From positions 111,138-175,137 of the forward strand of contig NZ_JAEMUX010000011.1 of assembly GCF_016598475.1 (NCBI RefSeq): a stretch of DNA of 64,000 nucleotides, given 5' to 3'. The translations under genes and the position numbers were made by a program. Positions 34,649-43,035 of this stretch are shown piece after piece. How positions within the stretch are numbered: position 1 is the stretch's first letter; every line of letters starts with the position of its first letter. Source of the DNA: Streptomyces adelaidensis. GTDB taxonomy: Bacteria > Actinomycetota > Actinomycetes > Streptomycetales > Streptomycetaceae. Under the pieces are notes generated by a model, which did no database searches, was not told the DNA's origin, and saw only the letters and a list, made by a program, of their open reading frames with translations.

Positions 34649-35428
34649 TCAGGCGACGACGACCCGCACCCCGGCCTCCTCGAACAGCCGTACCGTCTCC
34701 GCCGGCGCCGCCGCGTCCGTGACCAGGATGCCCACCGACCCGGCCGCGCAGATCCGCGCGAAGGCCCGCCGCCCCAGCTTGCTGGAGTCCGCCGCGACGA
34801 CGACCCGCTCGGCGCGCTCGCAGAGCAGCCGGTTGACGGCCGCCTCCGCCTCGTCGTGCGCCGCCGCGCCGTGGACCACGTCGAAGGCGACCACGCCGAG
34901 CACGGCCACGTCCAGGGTGATCTGGCCGAGCACTCCGTCGGCGAGCGGACCGACGAGTTCGTACGACTGGGCGCGGGCCACCCCACCCGTCACCACGATC
35001 TTGAACTGGGGCCGGACGGCCAGCTCACTCGCGATGTTCAGCGCGTTCGTGACGACGGTCAGCGCGGGCGCCCCCGACGTCAGATCGCTCCGCACGGCCA
35101 GTGCCCGCGCCACCTCGGTGGTGGTCGTGCCGCCGGTCAGGCCCACCGCCTCGCCGGGCGCGACGAGATCCGCCACCGCCTTCGCGATGCGCTGCTTCTC
35201 GGTGGCGCGCCGGGCCGTCTTGTAGCGCAGGGGCAGCTCGTACGAGACACCGTGCACGACCGCCCCGCCCCGCGTGCGCAGGAGCATCTGCTGCTCGGCG
35301 AGCTGGTCGAAGTCGCGCCGGATCGTCGCGGGGGACACGGCCAGCTCGGCGGCCACCTCCTCGACGTCCAGCCGCCCCCGCTCGACGAGGAGTTCGAGCA
35401 GCGTCTGCCAGCGGGCATCGCGGGACAT
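34649..35428 (-). CDS. DeoR family transcriptional regulator
   Basis: A 259-residue DeoR/GlpR repressor. The winged helix-turn-helix is RLDVEEVAAELAVSPATIRR with DFDQLAEQQMLLRTRGGAV (residues 18-56). The sugar-phosphate-sensing domain has GLTGGTTTTEVARAL, LTVVTNALNIASEL and VVAADSSKLG. It is divergent from a sugar isomerase/aldolase operon across a region with tandem repeats and inverted repeats, so it most likely represses that operon until a phosphorylated sugar binds. Confidence 0.93.
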   Translation of the reverse strand: MSRDARWQTLLELLVERGRLDVEEVAAELAVSPATIRRDFDQLAEQQMLLRTRGGAVVHGVSYELPLRYKTARRATEKQRIAKAVADLVAPGEAVGLTGGTTTTEVARALAVRSDLTSGAPALTVVTNALNIASELAVRPQFKIVVTGGVARAQSYELVGPLADGVLGQITLDVAVLGVVAFDVVHGAAAHDEAEAAVNRLLCERAERVVVAADSSKLGRRAFARICAAGSVGILVTDAAAPAETVRLFEEAGVRVVVA

Positions 35429-35448
35429 CCGCGGCCTCCCATACGAGC

Positions 35449-35490
35449 GATCTTTCCGAGCGGGATCTTTCCGAGCGTGATCTTCGCGCG
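35449..35490. repeat. three tandem 15-base units (GATCTTTCCGAGCG)
   Basis: Two exact 14-base copies spaced at 15 bases (35449 and 35464) and a third decayed copy at 35479 lie just upstream of the deoR-type start. They may be repeated operator half-sites. Confidence 0.55.
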
Positions 35491-35529
35491 ACCCTAGCGC
35501 AGATGGAGCATTTCAACCCCTCGGGATGC

Positions 35530-35559
35530 TTGAAGATGCTCGAAAGTTGCATCTATTGT
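35530..35559 (+). promoter_or_regulatory. promoter and operator of the SIS/aldolase operon
   Basis: TTGAAG and TATTGT are separated by 18 bases. Between them lies AGATGC...GCATCT (35534-35554). An outer pair GATGCTTG/CAAGCATC (35525 and 35567) flanks the promoter. This fits DeoR repression of the rightward operon. Confidence 0.5.
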
Positions 35560-35604
35560 GCAGAAACAAGCATCAGTCCGTGATTCCTGGGGAGGGGTTA
35601 CCGC

Positions 35605-36495
35605 ATGACCCATGCCGAGGACGAGCTGAACAGCCAGCCCGAGTGCTGGACCCGCGCGGCCGCCGAGGCGGTGACCCACGCGAAGGCCCTGCCGGGGCCG
35701 GGGGAGCGGGTGGCGCTCGTCGGCTGCGGGACGTCGTACTTCATGGCGCAGGCCGTCGCCGCGCTGCGAGAGCGGGCCGGCCAGGGCGAGTCCGACGCCT
35801 TCGCGGCGTCGGAGTTCCCCCATGGCCGCGCCTACGACCGTGTCGTCGCCCTCACCCGCTCCGGCACCACCACCGAAGTACTCGAACTGCTGGGCGCACT
35901 CCGCGGGCGTACGCGTACGACGGCGATCACCGCGGATCCGGACACCCCCGTGATGGCCGCCGCGGACGACGTGGTCGTACTGGACTTCGCCGACGAGAAG
36001 TCCGTCGTCCAGACCCGCTTCGCGACCACCGCCCTGACCCTCCTGCGCGCCCGTCTCGGCCTGCACACGGACGCGGCGGTCACCGACGCGCGCACCGCGC
36101 TGGCGACGCCGCTGCCCCAAGGGCTCGTCGGCAGCGCCCAGTTCACCTTCCTCGGCCGGGGCTGGACCGTGGGTCTCGCGAACGAGGCCGCGCTGAAGAT
36201 GCGCGAGGCGGCGCTCGCGTGGAGCGAGGCGTACCCGGCAATGGAGTACCGGCACGGCCCGATCAGCGTCACCACCCGGGGCACGGCGACCTGGATGCTC
36301 GGCGAGGCGCCCCAAGGGCTGGCCGAACAGGTGCGGGAGACCGGCGGCCTGTGGGTGGCCGGCGGGCTCGACCCGCTCGCCGAACTCGTCGGCGCCCAAC
36401 GGCTCGCCGTCGCCGTGGCCGCCGCCCGCGGACTCGACCCCGACCGGCCGCGCCACCTCACGCGCTCGGTGATCCTCGACTCCGACGACCGCTGA
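35605..36495 (+). CDS. SIS domain sugar isomerase (AgaS/FrlB-like)
   Basis: A 296-residue protein with two SIS (sugar isomerase) folds. Sugar-phosphate loops are VALVGCGTSYFMAQAVAAL at residues 36-54 and LTRSGTTTEVLELLGAL near residue 85. A later GRGWTVGLANEAALKMREAA helix with YRHGP resembles the glucosamine-6-phosphate isomerase half of GlmS. It lacks the amidotransferase domain, so it should isomerise or deaminate an aldose/ketose phosphate, as AgaS does in the galactosamine pathway. A class II aldolase gene follows after 13 bases. Confidence 0.87.
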   Translation: MTHAEDELNSQPECWTRAAAEAVTHAKALPGPGERVALVGCGTSYFMAQAVAALRERAGQGESDAFAASEFPHGRAYDRVVALTRSGTTTEVLELLGALRGRTRTTAITADPDTPVMAAADDVVVLDFADEKSVVQTRFATTALTLLRARLGLHTDAAVTDARTALATPLPQGLVGSAQFTFLGRGWTVGLANEAALKMREAALAWSEAYPAMEYRHGPISVTTRGTATWMLGEAPQGLAEQVRETGGLWVAGGLDPLAELVGAQRLAVAVAAARGLDPDRPRHLTRSVILDSDDR

Positions 36496-36508
36496 AACAG
36501 GAGGAGTC

Positions 36509-37447
36509 GTGCCGCTCACCACGACCGGTGAACTGATCGCGAAGGCCACCGCCGCGCACTCCGCGGTGGCCGCGTTCAACATCATCACCCTGGAGCACAT
36601 CGAGGCGGTCGTCGCGGGCGCCGAGTCCGTGGCCGCGCCGGTCGTCCTCCAGGTCAGCGAGAACGCCGTCAAGTTCCATGACGGGGACCTGTTCCCGCTG
36701 GCCCGCGCCGCGACCGCCGCCGCCGAACGGGCCGCCGTGCCCGTCGCGCTCCACCTCGACCACGTCCAGAGCGACGACCTGCTGCGCCGGGCGGCCGACG
36801 CCGGGTTCAGCTCGGTGATGTACGACGCGTCGCGCCTGCCCTACCTGGACAACCTCGCCGCCACGTACGCCGCCGTCGAATGGGCGCACGGTCACGGGCT
36901 CTGGATCGAGGCCGAGCTGGGCCGGGTGGGTGGGAAGGACGCGGGGGCGGGGGGCGCGCCGGGTGCGGGGCAGGGGGCTCCACTCGACGCGCACGCCCCC
37001 GGCGCCCGTACCGACCCCGACGAGGCGCGGGCCTTCGTGGCCGATTCAGGGGTGGACGCGCTCGCCGTCGCCATCGGCAGCTCGCACGCGATGACCACCC
37101 GTACCGCCGCCCTCGACCACGCCCTCCTGAAACGCCTGGCCGCCGCCCTGGACGTCCCGCTCGTCCTGCACGGCTCCTCCGGCGTCCCGGACGGCGAACT
37201 GCGGACGGCCGTCGCGGGCGGCATCGCCAAGGTCAACATCGGCACCGCGCTCAACATCGCCCTCACCGGCGCGATCCGGGAGTACCTGACCGCCCGCCCC
37301 GATGCCGTGGACCCGCGCGAGTACCTCACGGCGGGCCGGGCGGCGATGGCGGAAACGGTGGCCCGGCTCATCCGGGTCCTGCGCACGGAGGAGCCTGCGG
37401 GAGGGCCCGCGGAGGAGGACCCGGCAGGGGCCGTTCCGCCCACGTAA
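36509..37447 (+). CDS. class II fructose/tagatose-bisphosphate aldolase
   Basis: A 312-residue zinc aldolase of the FbaA/GatY/KbaY family that splits a ketose bisphosphate into triose phosphates. Zinc and catalytic residues are visible in LHLDHVQSDDL (His and Asp), HGLWIEAELGRVGGKD and LHGSSGVPD, with GGIAKVNIGTALN as the phosphate loop. A Gly/Ala/Pro-rich insertion near residues 150-166 lengthens it beyond the usual 285. GTG at 36509 follows AGGAG by 6 bases. With the SIS gene upstream, a tagatose-bisphosphate or amino-sugar route is likelier than glycolysis. Confidence 0.92.
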   Translation: MPLTTTGELIAKATAAHSAVAAFNIITLEHIEAVVAGAESVAAPVVLQVSENAVKFHDGDLFPLARAATAAAERAAVPVALHLDHVQSDDLLRRAADAGFSSVMYDASRLPYLDNLAATYAAVEWAHGHGLWIEAELGRVGGKDAGAGGAPGAGQGAPLDAHAPGARTDPDEARAFVADSGVDALAVAIGSSHAMTTRTAALDHALLKRLAAALDVPLVLHGSSGVPDGELRTAVAGGIAKVNIGTALNIALTGAIREYLTARPDAVDPREYLTAGRAAMAETVARLIRVLRTEEPAGGPAEEDPAGAVPPT

Positions 37448-37522
37448 CAGCCCGTACACGTCCGTCCCGCGTGGGAATGTGACCGCTTCGCGATGCGACG
37501 GGCCCGGGGCCGGGGCCTGAGT

Positions 37523-37536
37523 GTGACGGCCGTCAC
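37523..37536. promoter_or_regulatory. 14-base perfect palindrome GTGACGGCCGTCAC upstream of the AraC gene
   Basis: It ends one base before a GATACT -10-like element and 15 bases before the AraC-type ATG. It is therefore placed to block transcription of that gene. Confidence 0.55.
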
Positions 37537-37551
37537 TGATACTTTCCCGTC

Positions 37552-38325
37552 ATGCGGGAGACGGAGATCCACCTCGGTGAGCCGCCCGTCGTCGCGCTCA
37601 TCGGTGTCGGCGTGCACGGCGTCGCCGGGCGCACGGACGTGTTCCGGCTGCCGGAGCTGTGGCAGCTGCACCTCTACCAGTACGAGGCCGAACTGACCGT
37701 CGACGGCACGGCCCACGCCATCCGCCCCGGCCGGGTCAGCCTCGTACCGCCCGGCACCACGGTCCGCTACCGCTACCGGGGCCGCTCCGAACACCTCTTC
37801 GCCCACCTGCGCATCGCCCCGGCCGGACCGCCCCGCACGGTTCCTGTCGTACAGGACGCGGGCCCCGAACTCCTCACGCTCACCGACCTGTTGCTCCAGG
37901 CGGTGGCCGCCGCCCCGAGCGAGGCCGACCGTACCCGAGCCGAGATCTGGACCGCCCTGTGGCGCGTCGCCCACCTCACCCCGTCCGCCGTGACGGACTC
38001 CGGCCCGCACCCGGCGGTCACCACCGCCATCGCCCACATCGAGGCCCACCTCGCCGCCCCGCTCACCATCCCGGACGTGGCCCGCGCGGCCGGTGTCTCC
38101 CACAACCACCTGACCCGGCTGTTCCGCGCCGAGACGGGCGGCACGGTCGTGGCCTACATCCGCCACCGAAGACTCGAACGCGCCCACCACCTGCTCCGCG
38201 CCACCACCCTCTCCATCCCCGCCGTGGCCGCCTCCGTGGGCATCCCCGACCTCCAGGCCTTCAACAAGGCCTGCCGCCGAGAACTGGGCGCCTCACCGAG
38301 AGCCCTGCGCGGGACCGGTGCCTGA
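37552..38325 (+). CDS. AraC family transcriptional regulator
   Basis: A 257-residue AraC/XylS regulator. An N-terminal cupin-like sensor domain (about residues 20-100, LWQLHLYQYEAELTVDG...) is followed by a C-terminal double helix-turn-helix: LTIPDVARAAGVSHNHLTRLF and the second unit FNKACRRELGASPRALRG. ATG at 37552 sits about 8 bases after a GATACT -10-like element, so the leader is very short. Its position after the aldolase gene suggests a link to sugar use, but its own palindrome points to separate transcription. Confidence 0.92.
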   Translation: MRETEIHLGEPPVVALIGVGVHGVAGRTDVFRLPELWQLHLYQYEAELTVDGTAHAIRPGRVSLVPPGTTVRYRYRGRSEHLFAHLRIAPAGPPRTVPVVQDAGPELLTLTDLLLQAVAAAPSEADRTRAEIWTALWRVAHLTPSAVTDSGPHPAVTTAIAHIEAHLAAPLTIPDVARAAGVSHNHLTRLFRAETGGTVVAYIRHRRLERAHHLLRATTLSIPAVAASVGIPDLQAFNKACRRELGASPRALRGTGA

Positions 38326-38350
38326 GTCCTGCGGTGCCTGAGCCCGGGGC

Positions 38351-39514
38351 CTACGAATCCCGCCTGACCGCCTTCAACACCACGAACTTGGCGTCGCTCG
38401 CGACGAGTTCGCTGTTCCCGAAGATCCGCCGCAACTGCACGTGATAGCCCAGATGCCGATTCCCGACCACCCACAGCTCACCACCCGGCCGCAGCGCGCG
38501 CCGTGCCCCGGCGAACATCCGCCGGGCCGTGGCATCGGTCGTCGCCTGGTGGGAGTGGAACGGCGGGTTGTTCAGGACGAGGTCCACACTCTCCGGCCCG
38601 AACCCCTCCAGCCCGTCGCCCACCAGGAACTCGGCCTTGCCTTCGGCGTCCGGCAGGTTCGCCCCGTACGTGGCCTCCGCCGAAGCCACCGCCTGGTACG
38701 ACTCGTCGACGAACACCACCTCGGCGCCCGGATCGGCCACTGCGACCGCCGTACCGACCACGCCGTTGCCGCACCCCAGATCCACGACCCGCCCCGGGCC
38801 CTGCTCGCGCGGCAGATGCCGCAGGAAGAACCGGGTGCCGACGTCGAGCCGGTCGGCGCAGAACACACCCGCGTGATTGACGACGGGACGCCCGGCCAAC
38901 AGGCCTACGTCGTCCGGCAGTTCATACCTGTACGGCCACGGATCGTTCCCTCGCGCCCGCGCGGTCCGCCCGTCCGGTTTGCAGAGGATCAGCCGCGCCT
39001 TCTGCTGGGCGAGGGAGGTACGGGTCGGGCCGAGGATCCGCTCGAAGAGCCGAAGCGTCGAGGTGTGGATCTCCTTGACCATGCCGGTGCCGACGACGAC
39101 CGTCCCCTCGTGCACTGCGGGGGCGAGCCGGTGCAGCTGGTCCTCCAGGAGCGCGAGGCTCTTGGGGACCCGGACGACGAGCACGTCGACCCGGTCCGGG
39201 GGCGTGTCCCGCGTGGTGAGCAGCCGTACGGAGTCCGCCTCGACGCCGTTGCGCTCCAGGTTCGCCCGCGTCGCCTCCCGGCTCAGGAACGAGTCGGTGA
39301 TCTGGGTCGGCCGGTGCCCGGCGAGCGCCGTGGTCAGCGCGCCCCAGCGGTCACCGACGACCACCACCGTCCCGTCCAACGGCGTCCCGCTCTCAGTGAG
39401 ATGGCGCAGCAGATACGCGTCCGACGCGTCCCAGGCGCGCAGCCGGTCACGAGGGTCCTCGGGGAAGCGGGCCAGGGCGTATTCGCCCCAGGGCGCGGTC
39501 ATACGGTCGCTCAT
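38351..39514 (-). CDS. RlmG/RsmC-type ribosomal RNA guanine-N2 methyltransferase
   Basis: A 387-residue protein with the duplicated RlmG/RsmC architecture: a degenerate N-terminal methyltransferase-like domain and a catalytic C-terminal one. The C-terminal half shows motif I RVVDLGCGNGVVGTAVA near residue 245 and the catalytic LVLNNPPFHS near residue 312, the NPPF signature of N2-guanine (or N6-adenine) methylation. By family it should modify 23S or 16S rRNA. ATG at 39514 begins MSDRMTAPWGEYAL. A stand-alone housekeeping-type gene. Confidence 0.9.
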   Translation of the reverse strand: MSDRMTAPWGEYALARFPEDPRDRLRAWDASDAYLLRHLTESGTPLDGTVVVVGDRWGALTTALAGHRPTQITDSFLSREATRANLERNGVEADSVRLLTTRDTPPDRVDVLVVRVPKSLALLEDQLHRLAPAVHEGTVVVGTGMVKEIHTSTLRLFERILGPTRTSLAQQKARLILCKPDGRTARARGNDPWPYRYELPDDVGLLAGRPVVNHAGVFCADRLDVGTRFFLRHLPREQGPGRVVDLGCGNGVVGTAVAVADPGAEVVFVDESYQAVASAEATYGANLPDAEGKAEFLVGDGLEGFGPESVDLVLNNPPFHSHQATTDATARRMFAGARRALRPGGELWVVGNRHLGYHVQLRRIFGNSELVASDAKFVVLKAVRRDS

Positions 39515-39614
39515 CGTGTGCCCAGGCTAACCGAGCCCCAGCTCACGCCCGCTCGCCGGGCTTCGTCGGCCTTCGCCGGCTTGCTCCGAGCGGCGATGCG
39601 TGAGGATGGACCCC

Positions 39615-40289
39615 ATGAACGCCACGGACGCCACGGACGCCGAGCTGTTCCCCCGGGGCCGTACGGAGATCGCGCCGGGCGCGGTCCATGTCCCGGGCTG
39701 GCTGGACGCGGAACATCAGCGCCGGCTCCTGGCGGCCTGCCGTGCCTGGGCCCGGCCGCCCGCCGGACTGCGCACGGTCCGCACCCCGGGCGGCGGCACT
39801 ATGACCGCCCGGCAGGTCTGCCTCGGCTGGCACTGGTATCCGTACGGGTACGCCCGCACGGTCGTCGACGGTGACGGCGCGCCCGTGAAGCCGTTCCCGG
39901 AACGGCTCGGCGAGCTGGGCCGGCGCGCGGTCGAGGACGCCCTCGGAGGGGTGGAGGCGACGGCCGCGTACGACATCGCCCTGATCAACTTCTACGACGC
40001 CGACGCCCGTATGGGCATGCACCGGGACAGTGACGAGAAGTCGGACGCGCCGGTGGTGTCGCTGAGCCTCGGTGACACCTGTGTCTTCCGTTTCGGCAAC
40101 ACGGGGACGAGGGCCCGGCCGTACACGGACGTGGAGCTGCGCAGCGGTGATCTCTTCGTGTTCGGCGGGGCGTCCCGGCAGGCGTACCACGGGGTGCCCC
40201 GGGTCTACGAGGGGACGGCACCGCCCGGGCTGGGGCTGACCGGACGGCTGAACATCACCCTGCGGGCCAGCGGCTTCGGTGCCGGCTGA
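39615..40289 (+). CDS. alkB: AlkB-family alpha-ketoglutarate-dependent dioxygenase
   Basis: A 224-residue Fe(II)/2-oxoglutarate dioxygenase that removes alkyl groups from DNA or RNA bases. The iron ligands are His and Asp in MGMHRDSDE and the distal His in QAYHGVPRV. The 2-oxoglutarate-binding pair of arginines lies in GRLNITLR near the C-terminus. CLGWHWYPYGY and FYDADARMG are the usual nucleotide-recognition blocks. ATG at 39615 follows GAGGA by 9 bases and is preferred over GTG 39600. No LexA-type box was noticed upstream. Confidence 0.92.
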   Translation: MNATDATDAELFPRGRTEIAPGAVHVPGWLDAEHQRRLLAACRAWARPPAGLRTVRTPGGGTMTARQVCLGWHWYPYGYARTVVDGDGAPVKPFPERLGELGRRAVEDALGGVEATAAYDIALINFYDADARMGMHRDSDEKSDAPVVSLSLGDTCVFRFGNTGTRARPYTDVELRSGDLFVFGGASRQAYHGVPRVYEGTAPPGLGLTGRLNITLRASGFGAG

Positions 40290-40340
40290 GGCTCACCGGG
40301 CGGGGCCCGCCGCCGTGCGGATCATGGGAGACTCGCCCTC

Positions 40341-41582
40341 ATGGACGGGAAGGCGGCCCCCAAGGCGGCGGGCGAAGGGACGACGACGCGGACGCGGCTG
40401 GACCGGGGGAGGGGCGCGCTCGGTCCGGCACTCGAACTCGTGCACACCGGACGGGCACCGACCCGGGCCGTGCTCACCGCCGAGCTGGGAGTCACCCGAG
40501 CCACGGCGGGTGCCGTCGCCGCCGAGCTGGAGGCGCTGGGGCTGATCCGGGTCGACGCGCACCCGGGAGCGGCCGCCGGTTCGCAGGGCCGGCCCTCGCA
40601 CCGCCTCGAAGTCGCCGAGGACGGGCCCGTCGCCCTCGCCGCCCAGGTGCACGCCGACGGCTGGCGGGCCGCGCTGGTCGGGCTCGGCGGACGGATCGTC
40701 GCCACCGCCCCCGGCTGCGAGACCGTGGACGCCGACCCGGCGAAGGTGCTCGGCTCGGTCGTCGACGCGGGCGGCGAACTGCTCCGGGAGACCGGCCGGC
40801 GGTGTGTGGGCGCGGGGCTCGCCGTACCGTCCGCGGTCGCCGAACCGGCGGGGCTGGCGCTCAACCCGCTGCACCTGGCCTGGCCCGCCGGGGCGCCGGT
40901 CCGGGAGATCTTCGCCGACCAGGTCCGTGCGGCAGGCATCCAAGGGCCCGCGTTCGCGGCCAACGACGTGAACCTCGCCGCCCTCGCCGAACACCGGCAC
41001 GGCGCCGGACGCGGCTCCCGCGACCTGCTGTGCGTGGCCACCGGGCACCGGGGCGTCGGCGGTGCGCTGGTCCTCGACGGCCGTCTGCACACCGGGAGTT
41101 CGGGCCTCGCCCTGGAAGTCGGGCACCTCACCGTCAACCCCGAGGGCCGCCCCTGCCACTGCGGCAGCCGAGGGTGCCTCGACGTCGAGGCGGATCCCCG
41201 GGCCTTCCTCGACGCGGCGGGCCGAGACCCCGGCCCCGAGATCTCACTGCTGCACCAGGCCAACGACCTGATCCGCACCCAGTACGCCGACCCGGGCGTC
41301 CGCGCGGCCACCGAGGCCCTCATCGACCGCCTCGGCCTCGGCCTCGCGGGCCTGGTCAACATCCTCAACCCCGACCGCATCATCCTCGGCGGCATGCACC
41401 GCCACCTCCTCGACGCCGACCCCGACCGGTTGCGCGCCGTCGTCGCCGACCGCAGCCTGTGGGGCCGGGAGACCGGGGTCGCCCCGATCCTGGCCTGCAC
41501 CCTGGACCACAACAGCCTGGTGGGCGCCGCCGAGTTGGCGTGGCAGCCGGTGCTCGACGACCCGCTGGGAGCACTGGCCTGA
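40341..41582 (+). CDS. ROK family transcriptional regulator
   Basis: A 413-residue ROK regulator (NagC/XylR-like). A winged helix-turn-helix (APTRAVLTAELGVTRATAGAVAAEL with the following LGLIRV) is fused to a sugar-kinase-like domain with the zinc motif CHCGSRGCLD and the ALEVGHLTVNP block. The ATP loop is degenerate (VALAAQVHADGWRAALVG), so it should sense a sugar rather than phosphorylate it. No sugar transporter adjoins it, so its targets lie elsewhere. It ends 11 bases before the convergent GtrA gene. Confidence 0.9.
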   Translation: MDGKAAPKAAGEGTTTRTRLDRGRGALGPALELVHTGRAPTRAVLTAELGVTRATAGAVAAELEALGLIRVDAHPGAAAGSQGRPSHRLEVAEDGPVALAAQVHADGWRAALVGLGGRIVATAPGCETVDADPAKVLGSVVDAGGELLRETGRRCVGAGLAVPSAVAEPAGLALNPLHLAWPAGAPVREIFADQVRAAGIQGPAFAANDVNLAALAEHRHGAGRGSRDLLCVATGHRGVGGALVLDGRLHTGSSGLALEVGHLTVNPEGRPCHCGSRGCLDVEADPRAFLDAAGRDPGPEISLLHQANDLIRTQYADPGVRAATEALIDRLGLGLAGLVNILNPDRIILGGMHRHLLDADPDRLRAVVADRSLWGRETGVAPILACTLDHNSLVGAAELAWQPVLDDPLGALA

Positions 41583-41593
41583 GACCCCGCTGT

Positions 41594-42034
41594 TCAGGGC
41601 GCCTTCAGGGTGCCCCGCAGCATGATCGTCCGGGACACCACGAAGGTCACCGGAATCGCCGCGCCGGACGCCAGCAGCGGGGCGAACCGGTTCCCGGCAT
41701 GCAGCACGTCCACGATCACATACACACCCGCCGTCGTGATCAGGAAGTTCGTGGCATTGGTCAGCGGGAACAGCAGGAATTTGCGCCAGGTCGGGCGCGT
41801 CCGATAGGTGAATCGCGCGTTCAGGAAAAACGAACCCGTCATGCTCACGGTGAACGCCAGAACATGGGCGGCGAGATATGGCAGCCAATCGAGGAACAAC
41901 AGGTAAAGGCCGTAATAGATCAGGGTGTTGACGACACCGACCAGGGCGAAGGCGAGGATCTGGCCCGATATCCGACGCTCCGGTGCCGGACGGAATCCCT
42001 CCGAGGACGTCTCCGTACGCGGTGCCGTGTACAT
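41594..42034 (-). CDS. GtrA/GtcA family membrane protein
   Basis: A 146-residue protein with four membrane helices (VGVVNTLIYYGLYLLFL, AAHVLAFTVSMTGSFFLNARF, FPLTNATNFLITTAGVYVIV and a final SGAAIPVTFVVSRTIM). The GtrA signature NARFTYR is at the end of helix 2. GtrA proteins are thought to flip polyprenyl-phosphate sugars outward. The ATG overlaps the stop of the glycosyltransferase gene (TGATG), so the two are translationally coupled. Third gene of a YfhO-GT2-GtrA operon. Confidence 0.92.
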   Translation of the reverse strand: MYTAPRTETSSEGFRPAPERRISGQILAFALVGVVNTLIYYGLYLLFLDWLPYLAAHVLAFTVSMTGSFFLNARFTYRTRPTWRKFLLFPLTNATNFLITTAGVYVIVDVLHAGNRFAPLLASGAAIPVTFVVSRTIMLRGTLKAP

Positions 42035-43012
42035 CAGCGAATGAGGTCCTTGGTCGTGCTGCACGCCGCGCGGCCTTCCGTCTGCTCCACGTTGGTCGCC
42101 TTCACCAGGAAGTGCGGGCGCCCCTTCACCTCGTAGTAGATCCGCCCGGTGTACTCCCCGATCACCCCGAGCATGATCATCTGAACACCGGCGAGGGCGG
42201 TGACCGCCGTCACGATGGTGACATATTCCCGGCGTCTCCACGCCGTTGACGAGTGCGGCACCCACGATCCACGCCGTGTAGAGCCCCGCGCACACCAGCA
42301 GACACAGACCGAGGTGGAGGGCCGCGCGCAGCGGCCGGTTGTTGAAGGAGAGGAGCCCGTCGAGCCCGTAGTTGAGCAGAGATCGGAAGCTCCAGGAGCT
42401 GCGGCCGTGTTCACGTACGGCGTTCTCGTACTCGAAGGTGGTGCCGGGGAAGCCGACCCAGGCGAAGAGGCCCTTGGAGAAGCGGTTGTACTCGGTGAGA
42501 TCCAGGACCGCGTCCACCACCCGGCGGGACAGCAACCGGAAGTCGCCGACGCCGTCGACGAGTTCCACATCGACGACGCGGTTCACCAGCCGGTAGTACA
42601 GGCGGGCGGTGGCGGTGCGCAGGAAGCGGTCGCCGGTCCTGGTGCGCCGGGCGATGACCTGGTCGTGGCCCTGTTCGCGCAGCGCGACCATGTGGCCGAT
42701 CAGCTCCGGCGGGTGCTGGAGGTCGGCGTCCATGACGATCACCGCGTCCCCCGAGGCGTGCCGCAGCCCCGCGAGCAGCGCCGCCTCCTTGCCGAAGTTG
42801 CGGCTGAAGGAGACGTACCGCACGCGTGCGTCGAGCTCGGCCAGCTGCTTCAGGGCGGCGAGGGTGCGGTCGCGGCTGCCGTCGTCGACGTAGACGAACT
42901 CCATGTCGTGGCCGAGCGGAAGCAGTTCCTCCGCGACCTTCTGGATCTCTTCGTGGAAGCGTGCGACGACGGCTTCCTCGTTGTAGCAGGGTGCGACGAT
43001 CGAGATGAGCAT
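42034..43012 (-). pseudogene. GT2 polyprenyl-phosphate glycosyltransferase (CsbB/GtrB-like) with a frameshift
   Basis: A DPM1/GtrB-type enzyme that loads a sugar onto polyprenyl phosphate. From ATG 43012 (GGGGGAG upstream) it reads SIVAPCYNEEAVV, YVDDGSRDRT, VIVMDADLQHPPE and the first membrane helix normally. At 42236-42237 one extra base (an A in GGGAATATG on this strand) throws the frame. The correct second helix (YVTIVTAVTALAGVQMIMLG), the GEYTGRIYYEVKGRP block and the end resume in the next frame and stop exactly where GtrA begins. Either a recent mutation, a sequencing error or programmed slippage; otherwise it would be a functional gene. Confidence 0.8.
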
Positions 43013-43035
43013 GGTTCTCCCCCAGGGGCGCTGGT

